Below, one piece after another: positions 10,135-17,945 of a DNA stretch of 64,000 nucleotides. A program made the translations under genes and the position numbers. Position 1 is the stretch's first letter; each line of letters begins with the position of its first letter. Source of the DNA: an uncultured Alphaproteobacteria bacterium (GTDB lineage: Bacteria; Pseudomonadota; Alphaproteobacteria; Rhodobacterales; Rhodobacteraceae); assembly GCA_902574225.1 (NCBI GenBank), contig CACGMO010000002.1:62001-126000 (forward strand), given 5' to 3'. The notes below the pieces were generated by a model. It was not told the origin of the DNA. It did not search any database and saw only the letters and a program-made list of their open reading frames with translations.

Positions 10135-11259
10135 ATGACTAAAGGTAGAAAATTATTCGAGGAGATAGACGAAAGATCAGCTAATACTAAAGCAAGTTCA
10201 TTAGAAACCGTCTCTATTGAACAATCGTCCTGGTTAAGCATCTGGCTTTGGACACTATTGGTATCTTTAATAAGTCTTATATTAGTAGGAGGTTGGACCC
10301 GTTTAACGGACTCTGGCTTATCTATAGTTGAGTGGAAACCTATAACTGGTTTGATCCCTCCTTTCAATTCCGAAGGATGGATTGTTGAGTTTGAAAAGTA
10401 CAAAAGCATTCCAGAATTTAAATTAGTTAATTTCGATATAACCATGGACGAATTTAAATTTATCTATTGGTGGGAGTGGGGGCATAGACAGTTAGCGAGA
10501 TTTATAGGACTTGTTTGGTTCGTTGGATTTCTTATATTATGGATGTCGAGGCAAATTCCTGAAAGATGGACTGTTTATTTTTTTGGTATAGGATTACTCG
10601 GTGCTTTGCAGGCATTTTTGGGCTGGTGGATGGTATCGTCCGGGTTAGATGGACAAATAGTAGATGTTTTTTCATATAGATTGGCTATCCACTTAACTAT
10701 GGCGTTTATTATCCTTGCTCTGATATTTTGGGCTATTTTGTTTCACTCTGAAAACTCAGCAAAGATATTTGAGTCTAGAAGGCACCGAAATAAAGTTTCT
10801 GTAAATATTTTGGCTGGACTAGGTATATTATGTTATGTCCAGCTAGCTCTGGGAGCACTAGTAGCAGGTATCGATGCCGGAAGATCTTACAACGATTGGC
10901 CTTTAATGAACGGAAACTGGATTCCTGTCGGTTTATTCGAGTATGAGCCCTTTATAATTAATTTTTTTGAAAACTCCGGTCTTGTTCAGTTTAACCATAG
11001 ATTAACTGCTTATTTACTCTTTATTATGGTAAGTATCATTTGGTGGGCTAATAGAAGAAACCCTTATTTAAAAATAAGAGTAGCCGCTAATTACTTAATG
11101 ATTATCGTTATAGTTCAAATGTTTCTGGGAATTATTACCGTTTTGTATAGCGCACCTCTATCACTGGCCAGCTTACATCAATTTACCGCTATTCTCTTTA
11201 TACTTGCCTATATTAATTTATTTTTTAAAACCTTCTATCCAGTGAGCCAAAAAATTTAA
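10135..11259 (+). CDS. ctaA: Heme A synthase (CtaA/COX15 family)
   Basis: Converts heme O to heme A for aa3-type cytochrome oxidase in the inner membrane. The 374-residue protein has about eight hydrophobic membrane spans in two similar halves. Family features include GGWTRLTDSGLSIVEWKP, the long periplasmic loop, the EWGHRQLARFIG histidine motif, LAIHLTMAF, ALGALVAGIDAGRSYNDWPLMNG, QFNHRLTAYLL and LHQFTAI. The long first loop and the GWTRLT spelling match the alphaproteobacterial/mitochondrial type. An aerobic, aa3-oxidase-using organism is implied. The gene is alone on its strand between trmJ and a convergent crotonase. Confidence 0.95.
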   Translation: MTKGRKLFEEIDERSANTKASSLETVSIEQSSWLSIWLWTLLVSLISLILVGGWTRLTDSGLSIVEWKPITGLIPPFNSEGWIVEFEKYKSIPEFKLVNFDITMDEFKFIYWWEWGHRQLARFIGLVWFVGFLILWMSRQIPERWTVYFFGIGLLGALQAFLGWWMVSSGLDGQIVDVFSYRLAIHLTMAFIILALIFWAILFHSENSAKIFESRRHRNKVSVNILAGLGILCYVQLALGALVAGIDAGRSYNDWPLMNGNWIPVGLFEYEPFIINFFENSGLVQFNHRLTAYLLFIMVSIIWWANRRNPYLKIRVAANYLMIIVIVQMFLGIITVLYSAPLSLASLHQFTAILFILAYINLFFKTFYPVSQKI

Positions 11260-11287
11260 TCCTCAATATTTATTATTTGAGATCCAA

Positions 11288-12064
11288 TTAACTCTTTTTA
11301 TTGAGAAAATCGTTCATTCCCTGATTAGTTTCTTTATACAGCAAATTCTCGACTATTACACTTGATGCATAGGAATAGGCTTGATCAATTTCCATTTCAG
11401 CTTGTTTGTAGAATGCCTTTTTCCCAATCTTAACGGCTAGTGAGAGTTTTGATGCAATCTTTTCAGCTATTTCTATGGAACAATTACCAAGATCTTTACT
11501 ATTAGCTACCTTGTTGATTAGTCCTAGTTCCTCTGCTTGGAATGGATCTAAGAAATCTCCGGTAGTAAGCATTTCGAACGCTTTTTTTCTGGTAATGTTT
11601 CTTGAAAGAGCGACCATAGGAGTTGAGCAGAAAAGCCCTATGTCTACTCCATTTACTCCAAAAGACGCTTCTTCTGATGCGACGGCAATATCACATGTCG
11701 CTACTAATTGACAACCTGCAGCTGCAGCTACTCCCTGTACCTCAGCTATTACAGGTTGCGGTAACTCTCGAATAAGCTTCATAACATAAGTACATTTTGA
11801 CAATAACTTTTCAAAGTAAGCTTTGCCTCCATCGTTGTTAAGATCCCTCTTTTCCTGCATTTCCTTAAGGTCATGACCTGGACAGAAAGCTCTGCCTGCT
11901 GCTTTAATAATTACTGCCTTTATCTTTCTAGATCTTCCAATTTCTTCCAAATTTAACTTTAGAGCCTCTAGCATGGTCTCTGAAAGAGCATTTAAGTTTT
12001 TTGGCGAATTTAATGTTAAAATTGCTACTTCATTCTGATCTGATCTTAATAAAATTTCATCCAT
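11288..12064 (-). CDS. Enoyl-CoA hydratase/isomerase-family protein (crotonase fold)
   Basis: 258 residues of the crotonase superfamily: SPKNLNALSETM, the oxyanion-hole strand GRAFCPGHDLKEM, the second oxyanion segment AEVQGVAAAAGCQLVATCD and the KKAFEMLTTGDF helix. At the place of the first catalytic glutamate of classical enoyl-CoA hydratase the sequence reads FGVNGVDIGLF with no Glu, whereas the second Glu (AFEML) is kept. This matches ECHDC3-like proteins more than true hydratases, so hydratase activity should not be assumed. Divergent from the thioesterase gene across a 90-base gap that holds a perfect palindrome. Confidence 0.85.
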   Translation of the reverse strand: MDEILLRSDQNEVAILTLNSPKNLNALSETMLEALKLNLEEIGRSRKIKAVIIKAAGRAFCPGHDLKEMQEKRDLNNDGGKAYFEKLLSKCTYVMKLIRELPQPVIAEVQGVAAAAGCQLVATCDIAVASEEASFGVNGVDIGLFCSTPMVALSRNITRKKAFEMLTTGDFLDPFQAEELGLINKVANSKDLGNCSIEIAEKIASKLSLAVKIGKKAFYKQAEMEIDQAYSYASSVIVENLLYKETNQGMNDFLNKKS

Positions 12065-12091
12065 TTTTATTTTCCGCTATTAACATGTATT

Positions 12092-12101
12092 TGTTTAAAC
12101 A
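12092..12101. promoter_or_regulatory. Perfect 10-bp palindrome between divergent crotonase and thioesterase genes
   Basis: TGTTTAAACA is its own reverse complement and lies centrally in the 90-base gap between two divergent acyl-CoA-related genes. It could be an operator shared by both. In AT-rich DNA such a palindrome can also arise by chance, so confidence is low. Confidence 0.25.
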
Positions 12102-12153
12102 TTTTTAAGTATAATAAAAAATATACATAAAATAATGAATAATGTGAACAAAA

Positions 12154-12561
12154 ATGAAAAGTGTTGAAGATTTAAGAGCATATTTTGACAAAGTTTTTTT
12201 TCAAAAAGCTTCGAGGTTTGAATTTTTGGAAATAGACGATGGACACTCACTTGTGAAGTTAAGTCCCAAAGAACAAGATTTAAGACCGGGAAACACTATA
12301 TCGGGACCGGTAATGTTTGAAATAGCAGATTGTGCATTTTATGCGGCAATTCTCTTTAAGGATCCTGACCCTATGTCAGTCACAGTAAATTGTTCAATAA
12401 ACTTTTTTAAAAGACCCAGTGTTAGCGATTTGTTTGCTAAAGCTACTATATTGAAATTCGGTCAAAAGTTAGTAGTAGGAGAGGTGACAATATATTCCGA
12501 AACTATAAAGAATAGTGTTGCACAGGCAATGATGACTTATGCTAGACCTGTAAAAAAGTGA
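12154..12561 (+). CDS. PaaI-like hotdog-fold thioesterase
   Basis: 135 residues with the hotdog pattern: LRPGNTISGPVMFEIADCAFYAAIL (central helix with the catalytic Asp), SVTVNCSINFFKRPSVSDLFAKATILKFGQKLVVGEVTIYSE (the substrate-facing strands) and a short C-terminus. Members hydrolyse acyl-CoA thioesters in the cytosol; the substrate is not readable. Positioned divergently from a crotonase, which suggests a shared acyl-CoA pathway, and upstream of rplM on the same strand with an 88-base gap. Confidence 0.8.
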   Translation: MKSVEDLRAYFDKVFFQKASRFEFLEIDDGHSLVKLSPKEQDLRPGNTISGPVMFEIADCAFYAAILFKDPDPMSVTVNCSINFFKRPSVSDLFAKATILKFGQKLVVGEVTIYSETIKNSVAQAMMTYARPVKK

Positions 12562-12649
12562 TTTTTATAAAAAAAAGATAAACATGACACTTTGCTATTG
12601 ACCTAGAAAATTTATCGGGTAAAAGGTTATACGATTTTAGGATATTTTT

Positions 12650-13117
12650 ATGAAAACCTTCTCAATAAAGCCCTCTGAGATACAGAAAAAATGGATTTTA
12701 ATAGATGCTGATGGCGTAGTTTTGGGACGCTTGGCCGCTAAAGTCGCCACTATCCTCAGAGGAAAAGAAAAGCCTACATATACCCCTCATATGGATATGG
12801 GTGATAACGTCATAGTTATAAATGCTGAGAAGGTACATTTAACTGGAAATAAAAGAGATACTAAGACATATTATTGGCATACTGGTTATCCAGGTGGAAT
12901 TAAATCTAGAGTAGCTAGTGATATGCTAGAAGGTAAGTTTCCCGAAAGAGTTATTGAAAAAGCTGTAAAACGTATGCTGCCAGGTGGTCCCTTGTCGAGA
13001 AAGCAAATGACAAATTTGAGAATTTATAAGGGGGAAAGCCATCCACATGAAGGCCAAAGCCCAGAAATATTCAAAATAAAGGATATTAATGAAAAAAATA
13101 CTAGGAGAGTGAGATAA
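12650..13117 (+). CDS. rplM: 50S ribosomal protein L13
   Basis: Early-assembly protein of the large subunit. The 155 residues include [49 protein letters not shown] and the [17 protein letters not shown] helix, all typical. The ATG follows a TTTTAGGATATTTTT leader. The TAA stop shares its last base with the ATG of rpsI, so the two ribosomal protein genes form the conserved coupled pair. Confidence 0.98.
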   Translation: MKTFSIKPSEIQKKWILIDADGVVLGRLAAKVATILRGKEKPTYTPHMDMGDNVIVINAEKVHLTGNKRDTKTYYWHTGYPGGIKSRVASDMLEGKFPERVIEKAVKRMLPGGPLSRKQMTNLRIYKGESHPHEGQSPEIFKIKDINEKNTRRVR

Positions 13118-13572
13118 TGGCCGAAGTTGAGGAAGTGGTAAGCACGTCAACCAGTGAAAATAATGAAAAGCCAAAACTCGATAGCCTAGGAAGAGCTTAT
13201 TCTACTGGCAAAAGGAAAGATGCTGTTGCAAGAGTATGGATAAAGAAAGGTAGCGGTAAAATAACGGTTAACAAAAAACCAGTTAATGAATATTTTGCTC
13301 GCCCGACCTTGCAAATGATTATTCAACAAGCATTTTCGGTTACTAGTGTAGAAAATCAGTTTGATGTTATGGCCACCGTAAAAGGCGGAGGTCTTTCCGG
13401 GCAAGCAGGCGCCGTAAGACACGGATTATCAAAAGCTCTCACTTTGTTTGATGGAGAATTACGGGGAGCTTTAAAGACTGCTGGATTTCTAACCAGAGAC
13501 AGTAGGGTTGTTGAACGTAAAAAGTATGGAAAGCCCAAAGCCAGAAGATCTTTTCAGTTTTCAAAGCGCTGA
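13117..13572 (+). CDS. rpsI: 30S ribosomal protein S9
   Basis: Small-subunit protein whose basic C-terminal tail reaches the P-site tRNA. The 151 residues begin with an acidic, serine-rich leader of about 20 residues (common in alphaproteobacteria), then [70 protein letters not shown] ending in the conserved KR. Translationally coupled to rplM. The following 200 bases hold no gene and no convincing terminator hairpin; they contain two copies of GAGTCACA (13647 and 13709). Confidence 0.98.
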   Translation: MAEVEEVVSTSTSENNEKPKLDSLGRAYSTGKRKDAVARVWIKKGSGKITVNKKPVNEYFARPTLQMIIQQAFSVTSVENQFDVMATVKGGGLSGQAGAVRHGLSKALTLFDGELRGALKTAGFLTRDSRVVERKKYGKPKARRSFQFSKR

Positions 13573-13771
13573 TTTTTTCATGCTACAGTTTTTAATAAAA
13601 TCGTTATAAAACATGCACTAAGTCGTTTTTAAGCGCTTTTTTCTACGAGTCACATTTTCGATAATCGGTTTATTTTATTGAAGGCGGTTGCTACGATGAG
13701 GCACAAAAGAGTCACAGAGTCGTTTCAGATTCACAAAAAAGCTATACAATAGTTAAACTTTGTAGGATTTT

Positions 13772-14272
13772 ATGTTCATGTTACTCGATACAAATCGATT
13801 AATAATACAATACTTTAATAACAGTGATATTTCTGATTGGGCAAAAATAGAAAGTGATGCAGACGTCAGACGCTTTGTTGATGGAAAAGTACTATCTTTA
13901 AAAGAGGCTGGTGAATATGTAGAAATGAATATTTTACAGTATCAAACACATGGCTATGGAAGATATGCAGTTCGATTAAAAGAAAACAGGAAACTTATTG
14001 GTATGTGTGGCTTTCTTGATGAACCGTATGGAATTGATTTTGGCTATCGCTACTCTAAAGATAGCTGGGGGAAAGGCTTAGGGTTCGAAGCTGCAAAAGA
14101 AGTACTTGAATATGGCTTTACAGACTTAGGATTAGAGAAAGTACTTGGACTGACTGCTGAACAGAATTATGGTTCTATCCGAATTCTTGAAAAATTAGGT
14201 TTCAAGTTTCAAGAGAAATTTCTTTTCAATAATACAAAAGCACTCAAATATTTCTATACTGGAGTCTCTTAG
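13772..14272 (+). CDS. GNAT-family N-acetyltransferase (RimJ/RimL-like)
   Basis: 166 residues with the acetyl-CoA-binding fold: an N-terminal TNRLIIQYF strand, RYAVRLKENRKLIGMCGF (strands 2-4), YRYSKDSWGKGLGFEAAKEVLEYGF (the acetyl-CoA pyrophosphate-binding loop; WGKGLGFEAA corresponds to Q/RxxGxG/A) and LTAEQNYGSIRILEKLGF. The substrate cannot be told; relatives acetylate protein N-termini, antibiotics or metabolites. Two ATGs are possible (13772 and 13778); an AGGA at 13764 is better spaced for the second. This is the first gene of the accessory block that follows the rplM-rpsI pair. Confidence 0.85.
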   Translation: MFMLLDTNRLIIQYFNNSDISDWAKIESDADVRRFVDGKVLSLKEAGEYVEMNILQYQTHGYGRYAVRLKENRKLIGMCGFLDEPYGIDFGYRYSKDSWGKGLGFEAAKEVLEYGFTDLGLEKVLGLTAEQNYGSIRILEKLGFKFQEKFLFNNTKALKYFYTGVS

Positions 14273-14295
14273 AGCACCTAAAAACACATTTCTTG

Positions 14296-14676
14296 TTAAG
14301 CAGGGAAAGTAATATCTGAGATGGCATACATCTTCCAACCGTTATTGGTATTTTTAAGAGCATAAAACGCAGTTGCTTCCTCAATAAGAGAACCGTCGCT
14401 TTTTAGCCTTCTAACATTGCGGATTACAACATGAGCTTTCTTATCGGAAACTGCTACGACATCAATTTCAAAAGCGTTGCTTGTTGCCCATCCAATTCTC
14501 TCTTTTAATTCTCGAGGATCAATTGGAAACTTATCTAACATTTTAACTGAATCTGCACCGATATAAGCCAAGGGATAAGAAATACAATCATTTATTGTTT
14601 CCATGTCCGCTTCGTTAAACGCATTTAAATACCTATCATATGTTTCAAACACTTGTGCTCTAAGGTTCTTATCCAT
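14296..14676 (-). CDS. NTF2/SnoaL-like protein A
   Basis: 126 residues resembling the cone-shaped NTF2-like fold: an N-terminal helix (VFETYDRYLNAFNEADMETINDCISYP), a mid-protein strand KKAHVVIRNVRRLKSDGSLIEEATAFYALKN and a C-terminal strand GWKMYAISDITF. Proteins of this fold are often small isomerases, hydratases or ligand-binding proteins; nothing here fixes the reaction. Last gene of a four-gene minus-strand run; its start overlaps the previous stop by eight bases and has an AAAGGA ribosome binding site. No signal peptide, so cytosolic. More distant from the other three NTF2-like proteins of the block. Confidence 0.65.
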   Translation of the reverse strand: MDKNLRAQVFETYDRYLNAFNEADMETINDCISYPLAYIGADSVKMLDKFPIDPRELKERIGWATSNAFEIDVVAVSDKKAHVVIRNVRRLKSDGSLIEEATAFYALKNTNNGWKMYAISDITFPA

Positions 14677-14968
14677 TCTTTATTCCTTTATTTGGAAATA
14701 CGTGCTTTATAACCATGTCCCCTGAGAGTCTGAAATTCTCCCTAACAAGATATTTAAGTTTTCCTGATGTACGACTTTCAGCAAGACTGCGCGCTTCTTC
14801 GTTGGGATAAACTGAAACGCCCACACAGCTGGTTTCAGTGGTTTTAATCATCAACAGCATTTCAGCATCAGGGTATAGCGTGGGACTGTCTCTTTCATAC
14901 GTTTCTAGAAAATCTTCCATAGCCTCTTTTGTTTCAAAATCCATCGATACGACGTTAGTTGGTGTCAT
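14669..14968 (-). CDS. Small probable dimeric alpha-beta-barrel (ferredoxin-like) protein
   Basis: 99 residues, family not firmly recognised. The pattern is strand-helix-strand-strand-helix-strand: NVVSMDFETKEAMEDFLETYER, then MLLMIKTTETSCVGVSVYPNEEARSLAESR, then a C-terminal MVIKHVF strand. This resembles antibiotic-biosynthesis-monooxygenase-like small dimeric barrels and is laid out like the plus-strand protein at the far end of the cluster. Its ATG overlaps the upstream stop (ATGA) and is preceded by a strong GGAGGTG site, so it is translationally coupled. Function unknown. Confidence 0.6.
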   Translation of the reverse strand: MTPTNVVSMDFETKEAMEDFLETYERDSPTLYPDAEMLLMIKTTETSCVGVSVYPNEEARSLAESRTSGKLKYLVRENFRLSGDMVIKHVFPNKGIKNG

Positions 14969-15309
14969 TTTTTCACCTCCACTTTTGTGATTCTTTCAAT
15001 GCTTCGCCAAATTTTTCCGTCACTGTTTTTCAAAACCATTCCGACAACACGATACATCTCACCATCTTCTTGCCTTTCAAGTCTTGTGTAATTCATGCAG
15101 TCTTCATTTTCGTACAAACATTTTTCTTCAAACATAAAATCGGAAGCCTTTTCACTTCGCGAAAAAAAATCTTTCATTCTTTCTAAGAATTCATCTCGAG
15201 TTCTCATCTGGCTCTCGAAAACAAAAAAATAATCATCAGCAACCCAATCCTCTAAAAGCTCAAAATCTTTATTGTGCAGTATGTGGATCATCTTTTCATA
15301 AGAAGTCAT
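14965..15309 (-). CDS. NTF2/SnoaL-like protein B
   Basis: About 114 residues (121 if the upstream ATG at 15330 is used). An N-terminal helix MTSYEKMIHILHNKDFELLEDWV is followed by strands with the signature CLYENEDCMNYTRLE and VVGMVLKNSDGKIWRSIER. Two neighbours share the same two signatures (LYE-D/N-x-D and DGKIWR), so this is one of three close paralogues. I prefer the ATG at 15309, which follows the upstream TGA by one base. No known active site is identifiable. Probably cytosolic. Confidence 0.65.
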   Translation of the reverse strand: MTSYEKMIHILHNKDFELLEDWVADDYFFVFESQMRTRDEFLERMKDFFSRSEKASDFMFEEKCLYENEDCMNYTRLERQEDGEMYRVVGMVLKNSDGKIWRSIERITKVEVKK

Positions 15310-15310
15310 T

Positions 15311-15640
15311 TCAACTACTTTCAACTGCATTGCTCATTTCTCTCCAAATTTTTCCGTCTTTCCACATTTGAACTTGAACAACTCGATAGTCTTTTCCACG
15401 AACTTTAAGGTTGTAGCTATATGTCATCATATCTTTGTCTTCATACAAAAATTGTGGATTAATAACAGTGATTTTTCTTGTAAATTCTTTTCTCATGAAC
15501 TCTACATGTTCATCTCGATTTACAAGTGTATTATCTTTTAAATAGAGGTAATCAGCATGAAATATATCATCTAAATTAGGAATTTCGCCTTTTTCAATAG
15601 AGGTATTAATTTGTATCAACAGTTCAAATTTCTCTCTCAT
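15311..15640 (-). CDS. NTF2/SnoaL-like protein C
   Basis: 109 residues: helix MREKFELLIQINTSIEKGEI, FHADYLYLKDNTLVNRDEHVEFM, then FLYEDKDMMTYSYNL and VVQVQMWKDGKIWREMSN. The last two blocks match its two paralogues in the cluster. First gene of the minus-strand run, with a GAAGGT site nine bases upstream of the ATG, so the promoter of the run should lie in 15641-15764, shared with the divergent glutathione transferase gene. Function unknown; the fold suggests a small-ligand pocket. Confidence 0.65.
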   Translation of the reverse strand: MREKFELLIQINTSIEKGEIPNLDDIFHADYLYLKDNTLVNRDEHVEFMRKEFTRKITVINPQFLYEDKDMMTYSYNLKVRGKDYRVVQVQMWKDGKIWREMSNAVESS

Positions 15641-15764
15641 ATCAAGCTACCTTCTCTAAATTTCGACAGCATTACTTCTTGCTTTTTTATTTAAGTTTGT
15701 CACTTAATGATTTTAAGGTAAAGTTGTTTAGGTTCTTATTTAGTACTAAAAGTTGAAGTATGAA

Positions 15765-16436
15765 ATGAATGTAACTCTAATATATTTAGATAATCCTTTT
15801 TGGAGAATTGAATTAGCAAGAATCCCATTGTTTATCGGTGATATCAGTTTCAATGATAAACGAATTACACTCGAGGAGTTTCGTTCTGCTAAAGAAACCG
15901 GCTTTTTAAAAGATGGTACAAAGCTACCTTTTCATCAAATACCGTGCTTAGTTGTAGATGGTGTGCCGATTGCTCAGACTGGAGCAATAGCAAGATTTTG
16001 CGGAAAATTATCTGGGTTATACCCATCAGAGGATAGTATTAGCTGTGCTTTAATTGATCAATTCATCGATTTCGTTACTGATTTAACTAACTTGGTATAC
16101 ATACCATCGAACAGTCCGTTAACAGAAGATGAAAAAATCCAGCATCGTAGGATATTAGCTGAAGGAGAATTAAAAAGAAAACTGGAAATGTTAGAGGATA
16201 ATATTTCTGCAAATCAAACTTGGATAGTGGGAAAAGAAATGACTATTGCGGATATTGCTATATGGAGAGGTATTGGTTGGCTGGCCTCAGACTTGGTTGC
16301 AGGAATACCTCAGCCGTATTTTGTGAATTATCCAAAAATAACGAAAATCTTCAAAAATGTAGACAATCATCCAAAAATTTGTGACTGGGTTAGGAAGACT
16401 TATCCATCGAATTACAATAGGGGATATATTGAGTGA
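15765..16436 (+). CDS. Glutathione S-transferase-like protein (sigma-like)
   Basis: 224 residues with an N-terminal thioredoxin-like half (LIYLDNPFWRIELARIPLFIGDISF, LPFHQIPCLVVDGVPIAQTGAIARFCG), including the cis-Pro of IPCL and the QTGAIAR glutathione gamma-glutamyl-binding motif, followed by an all-helical C-terminal half with the N-capping-box region MTIADIAIWRG. It would conjugate or isomerise electrophilic substrates with glutathione in the cytosol. An in-frame TTG exists at 15753; the ATG at 15765 starts right at the first strand and is preferred. First gene of a four-gene plus-strand run divergent from the NTF2-like run. Confidence 0.82.
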   Translation: MNVTLIYLDNPFWRIELARIPLFIGDISFNDKRITLEEFRSAKETGFLKDGTKLPFHQIPCLVVDGVPIAQTGAIARFCGKLSGLYPSEDSISCALIDQFIDFVTDLTNLVYIPSNSPLTEDEKIQHRRILAEGELKRKLEMLEDNISANQTWIVGKEMTIADIAIWRGIGWLASDLVAGIPQPYFVNYPKITKIFKNVDNHPKICDWVRKTYPSNYNRGYIE

Positions 16437-16486
16437 AGTGGCTAGTAATATTTCAACATTAATTACAAAAAAAAGAGCTTTATAAA

Positions 16487-16849
16487 ATGGCAATGACATG
16501 GGAGTTAGTAAAACAAGTTATTGAAACTATCAATACATCAAGAGAAACCGCAATAAAAATTGGAACTGAAAATGCACATGAAGACTATATGTTTGTTACT
16601 GAAACAAGAATGGCAGTGGGAGAAGAGGTTATTGAGGAGTGGGAGCAGGAGTTTGAAAGGGATAAGTATCGAATTGAAGATTATAAACTTATTTATGAAG
16701 ATCGAGATATAATACTTTGGAAGGAACTTGGGAGTTATAGAGATGGAAAGCGAGTAATTAAAACAGTAAGCATGTTTTTAAGAGATGGTAAAATCTGGAG
16801 AGAAACTGAAAATAGAAGATTTATTGAAGATGGAGAAATTTTAAGTTAG
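16487..16849 (+). CDS. NTF2/SnoaL-like protein D
   Basis: 120 residues: helix MAMTWELVKQVIETINTS, HEDYMFVTETRMAVGEEVIEEW, LIYEDRDIILWKELG and TVSMFLRDGKIWRETENRR. The LIYEDRD and DGKIWRE blocks are shared with proteins B and C on the other strand, so a paralogue lies on each side of the divergent promoter. It sits between the glutathione transferase and the isomerase-like gene, 7 bases before the latter's ATG. No catalytic residues can be assigned. Confidence 0.65.
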   Translation: MAMTWELVKQVIETINTSRETAIKIGTENAHEDYMFVTETRMAVGEEVIEEWEQEFERDKYRIEDYKLIYEDRDIILWKELGSYRDGKRVIKTVSMFLRDGKIWRETENRRFIEDGEILS

Positions 16850-16856
16850 GAAGCAA

Positions 16857-17471
16857 ATGAGTAATTTTTCAAGAACATTAATTGCTTGGCTCTCTATTGG
16901 AAGTACATATACATACCTGACAGCTTTAAGGTTAGAGGAGAAAAAGAAAAGTGAGAACCTAGATCTTCTTATAAAGCCTTTTAGTATAAGAAATATAATG
17001 AAAGTCCAAAATAATATTCCCTTTCCTCCAGAAAAGGAGGAAAAAACAAGATACATGTGGCGGGATATTGAAAGGCGAGCAAAGAAACATGGATTGCCAG
17101 TACCTAAAACTCCAGTTCCATACCCATTACAAGAATTTGATTTAGCAAATAAAATTGGTTTGGTAGCTAATAAAGAGGGTTGGTATTTAGAATATTTCAG
17201 AGAAACGTATAAGGTATGGTTTTTGAAGGGTAAGGAAGCTGGCTCCGAACGGAATTTGAAAGAAACATTTAAAAACCTAGAAAAAAACCTGGTACAAGTC
17301 TTAGAAAAATCACAGCAACAAGTGATTGCGAATGAATATAATGCTAATACTGAGGAAGCTTTAGCTTTGGGGATTTTTGGAGCTCCTTCATTTAGTATAG
17401 AAAATGAGATCTTTTGGGGTGATGATAGACTTGAGGATGCGATAGAGTACCTAGGAGAAAGCGAAAAATAA
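16857..17471 (+). CDS. DsbA-family 2-hydroxychromene-2-carboxylate isomerase-like protein
   Basis: 204 residues of the thioredoxin-fold kappa-GST/HCCA isomerase family. The start AWLSIGSTYTYLTALRLEE, the middle helical insertion, and the C-terminal LGIFGAPSFSIENEIFWGDDRLEDAIEYL block are characteristic; the APSF cis-Pro loop binds glutathione in known members. The named enzyme, from naphthalene degradation, isomerises a chromene with glutathione as cofactor, but many homologues have other substrates. Adjacent to a glutathione transferase and a small NTF2-like protein, it suggests a glutathione-dependent conversion. An AGGAAG ribosome binding site precedes the ATG. Confidence 0.82.
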   Translation: MSNFSRTLIAWLSIGSTYTYLTALRLEEKKKSENLDLLIKPFSIRNIMKVQNNIPFPPEKEEKTRYMWRDIERRAKKHGLPVPKTPVPYPLQEFDLANKIGLVANKEGWYLEYFRETYKVWFLKGKEAGSERNLKETFKNLEKNLVQVLEKSQQQVIANEYNANTEEALALGIFGAPSFSIENEIFWGDDRLEDAIEYLGESEK

Positions 17472-17472
17472 A

Positions 17473-17760
17473 TTGAGCATTACAAGAACAGATATTTTTA
17501 ACTTTAAGTCCAAAACAGAATGTGACAAGTATATTGCAAGCCACAAAGAATTTATGCAAGGGTTAGAAATTGAAGGGATACAAGAGATACATTGGGTACG
17601 TGCGACTCCAGAATCGTTGTTGATTTTTTCTATTTTAAAATCAAAGGAGCATGCGGATGTCATAAAAGGAATAGCAAATAAGTGGAGAGAACAGCACGAC
17701 TTTGGTATTCATGATACTCTCGTATTTGATGGTGAATTAATTGAGTCATTAAGAAGATAA
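17473..17760 (+). CDS. Small probable dimeric alpha-beta-barrel protein with TTG start
   Basis: 95 residues, not firmly recognised. DIFNFKSKTECDKYIASHKEFMQ, IHWVRATPESLLIFSILKSKEHADVIKGIANKW and DTLVFDGELIESL give a strand-helix-strand-strand-helix-strand order like ABM-type ferredoxin-fold barrels and like the minus-strand protein of the cluster. It begins with TTG one base after the upstream stop; no ATG occurs until residue 29, so coupling with the isomerase-like gene is likely. Function unknown. Confidence 0.6.
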   Translation: MSITRTDIFNFKSKTECDKYIASHKEFMQGLEIEGIQEIHWVRATPESLLIFSILKSKEHADVIKGIANKWREQHDFGIHDTLVFDGELIESLRR

Positions 17761-17856
17761 GAAAAGTGTTGCAATTTAGAACACAGGTTTCTTACGTTAA
17801 AAAAAACAGATCGAGATTATCATAAATTGCAGGCTATAAATTAAATTTTATTTTGG

Positions 17857-17882
17857 TGTCATTGAGCTATCATTTAATGACA
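17857..17882. promoter_or_regulatory. Inverted repeat TGTCATT-N12-AATGACA
   Basis: Seven-base perfect arms separated by twelve bases in the 185-base gap ahead of the methyltransferase gene. There is no T-run on the correct side of the stem on either strand, so it is unlikely to be a rho-independent terminator; an operator is more plausible. The gap contains no gene that I can see. Confidence 0.35.
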
Positions 17883-17945
17883 AAAAAATTAAAAATATTT
17901 GCATGTGAAAAATTATACAATCTATACTTGTAGTAGGGAAGTATT

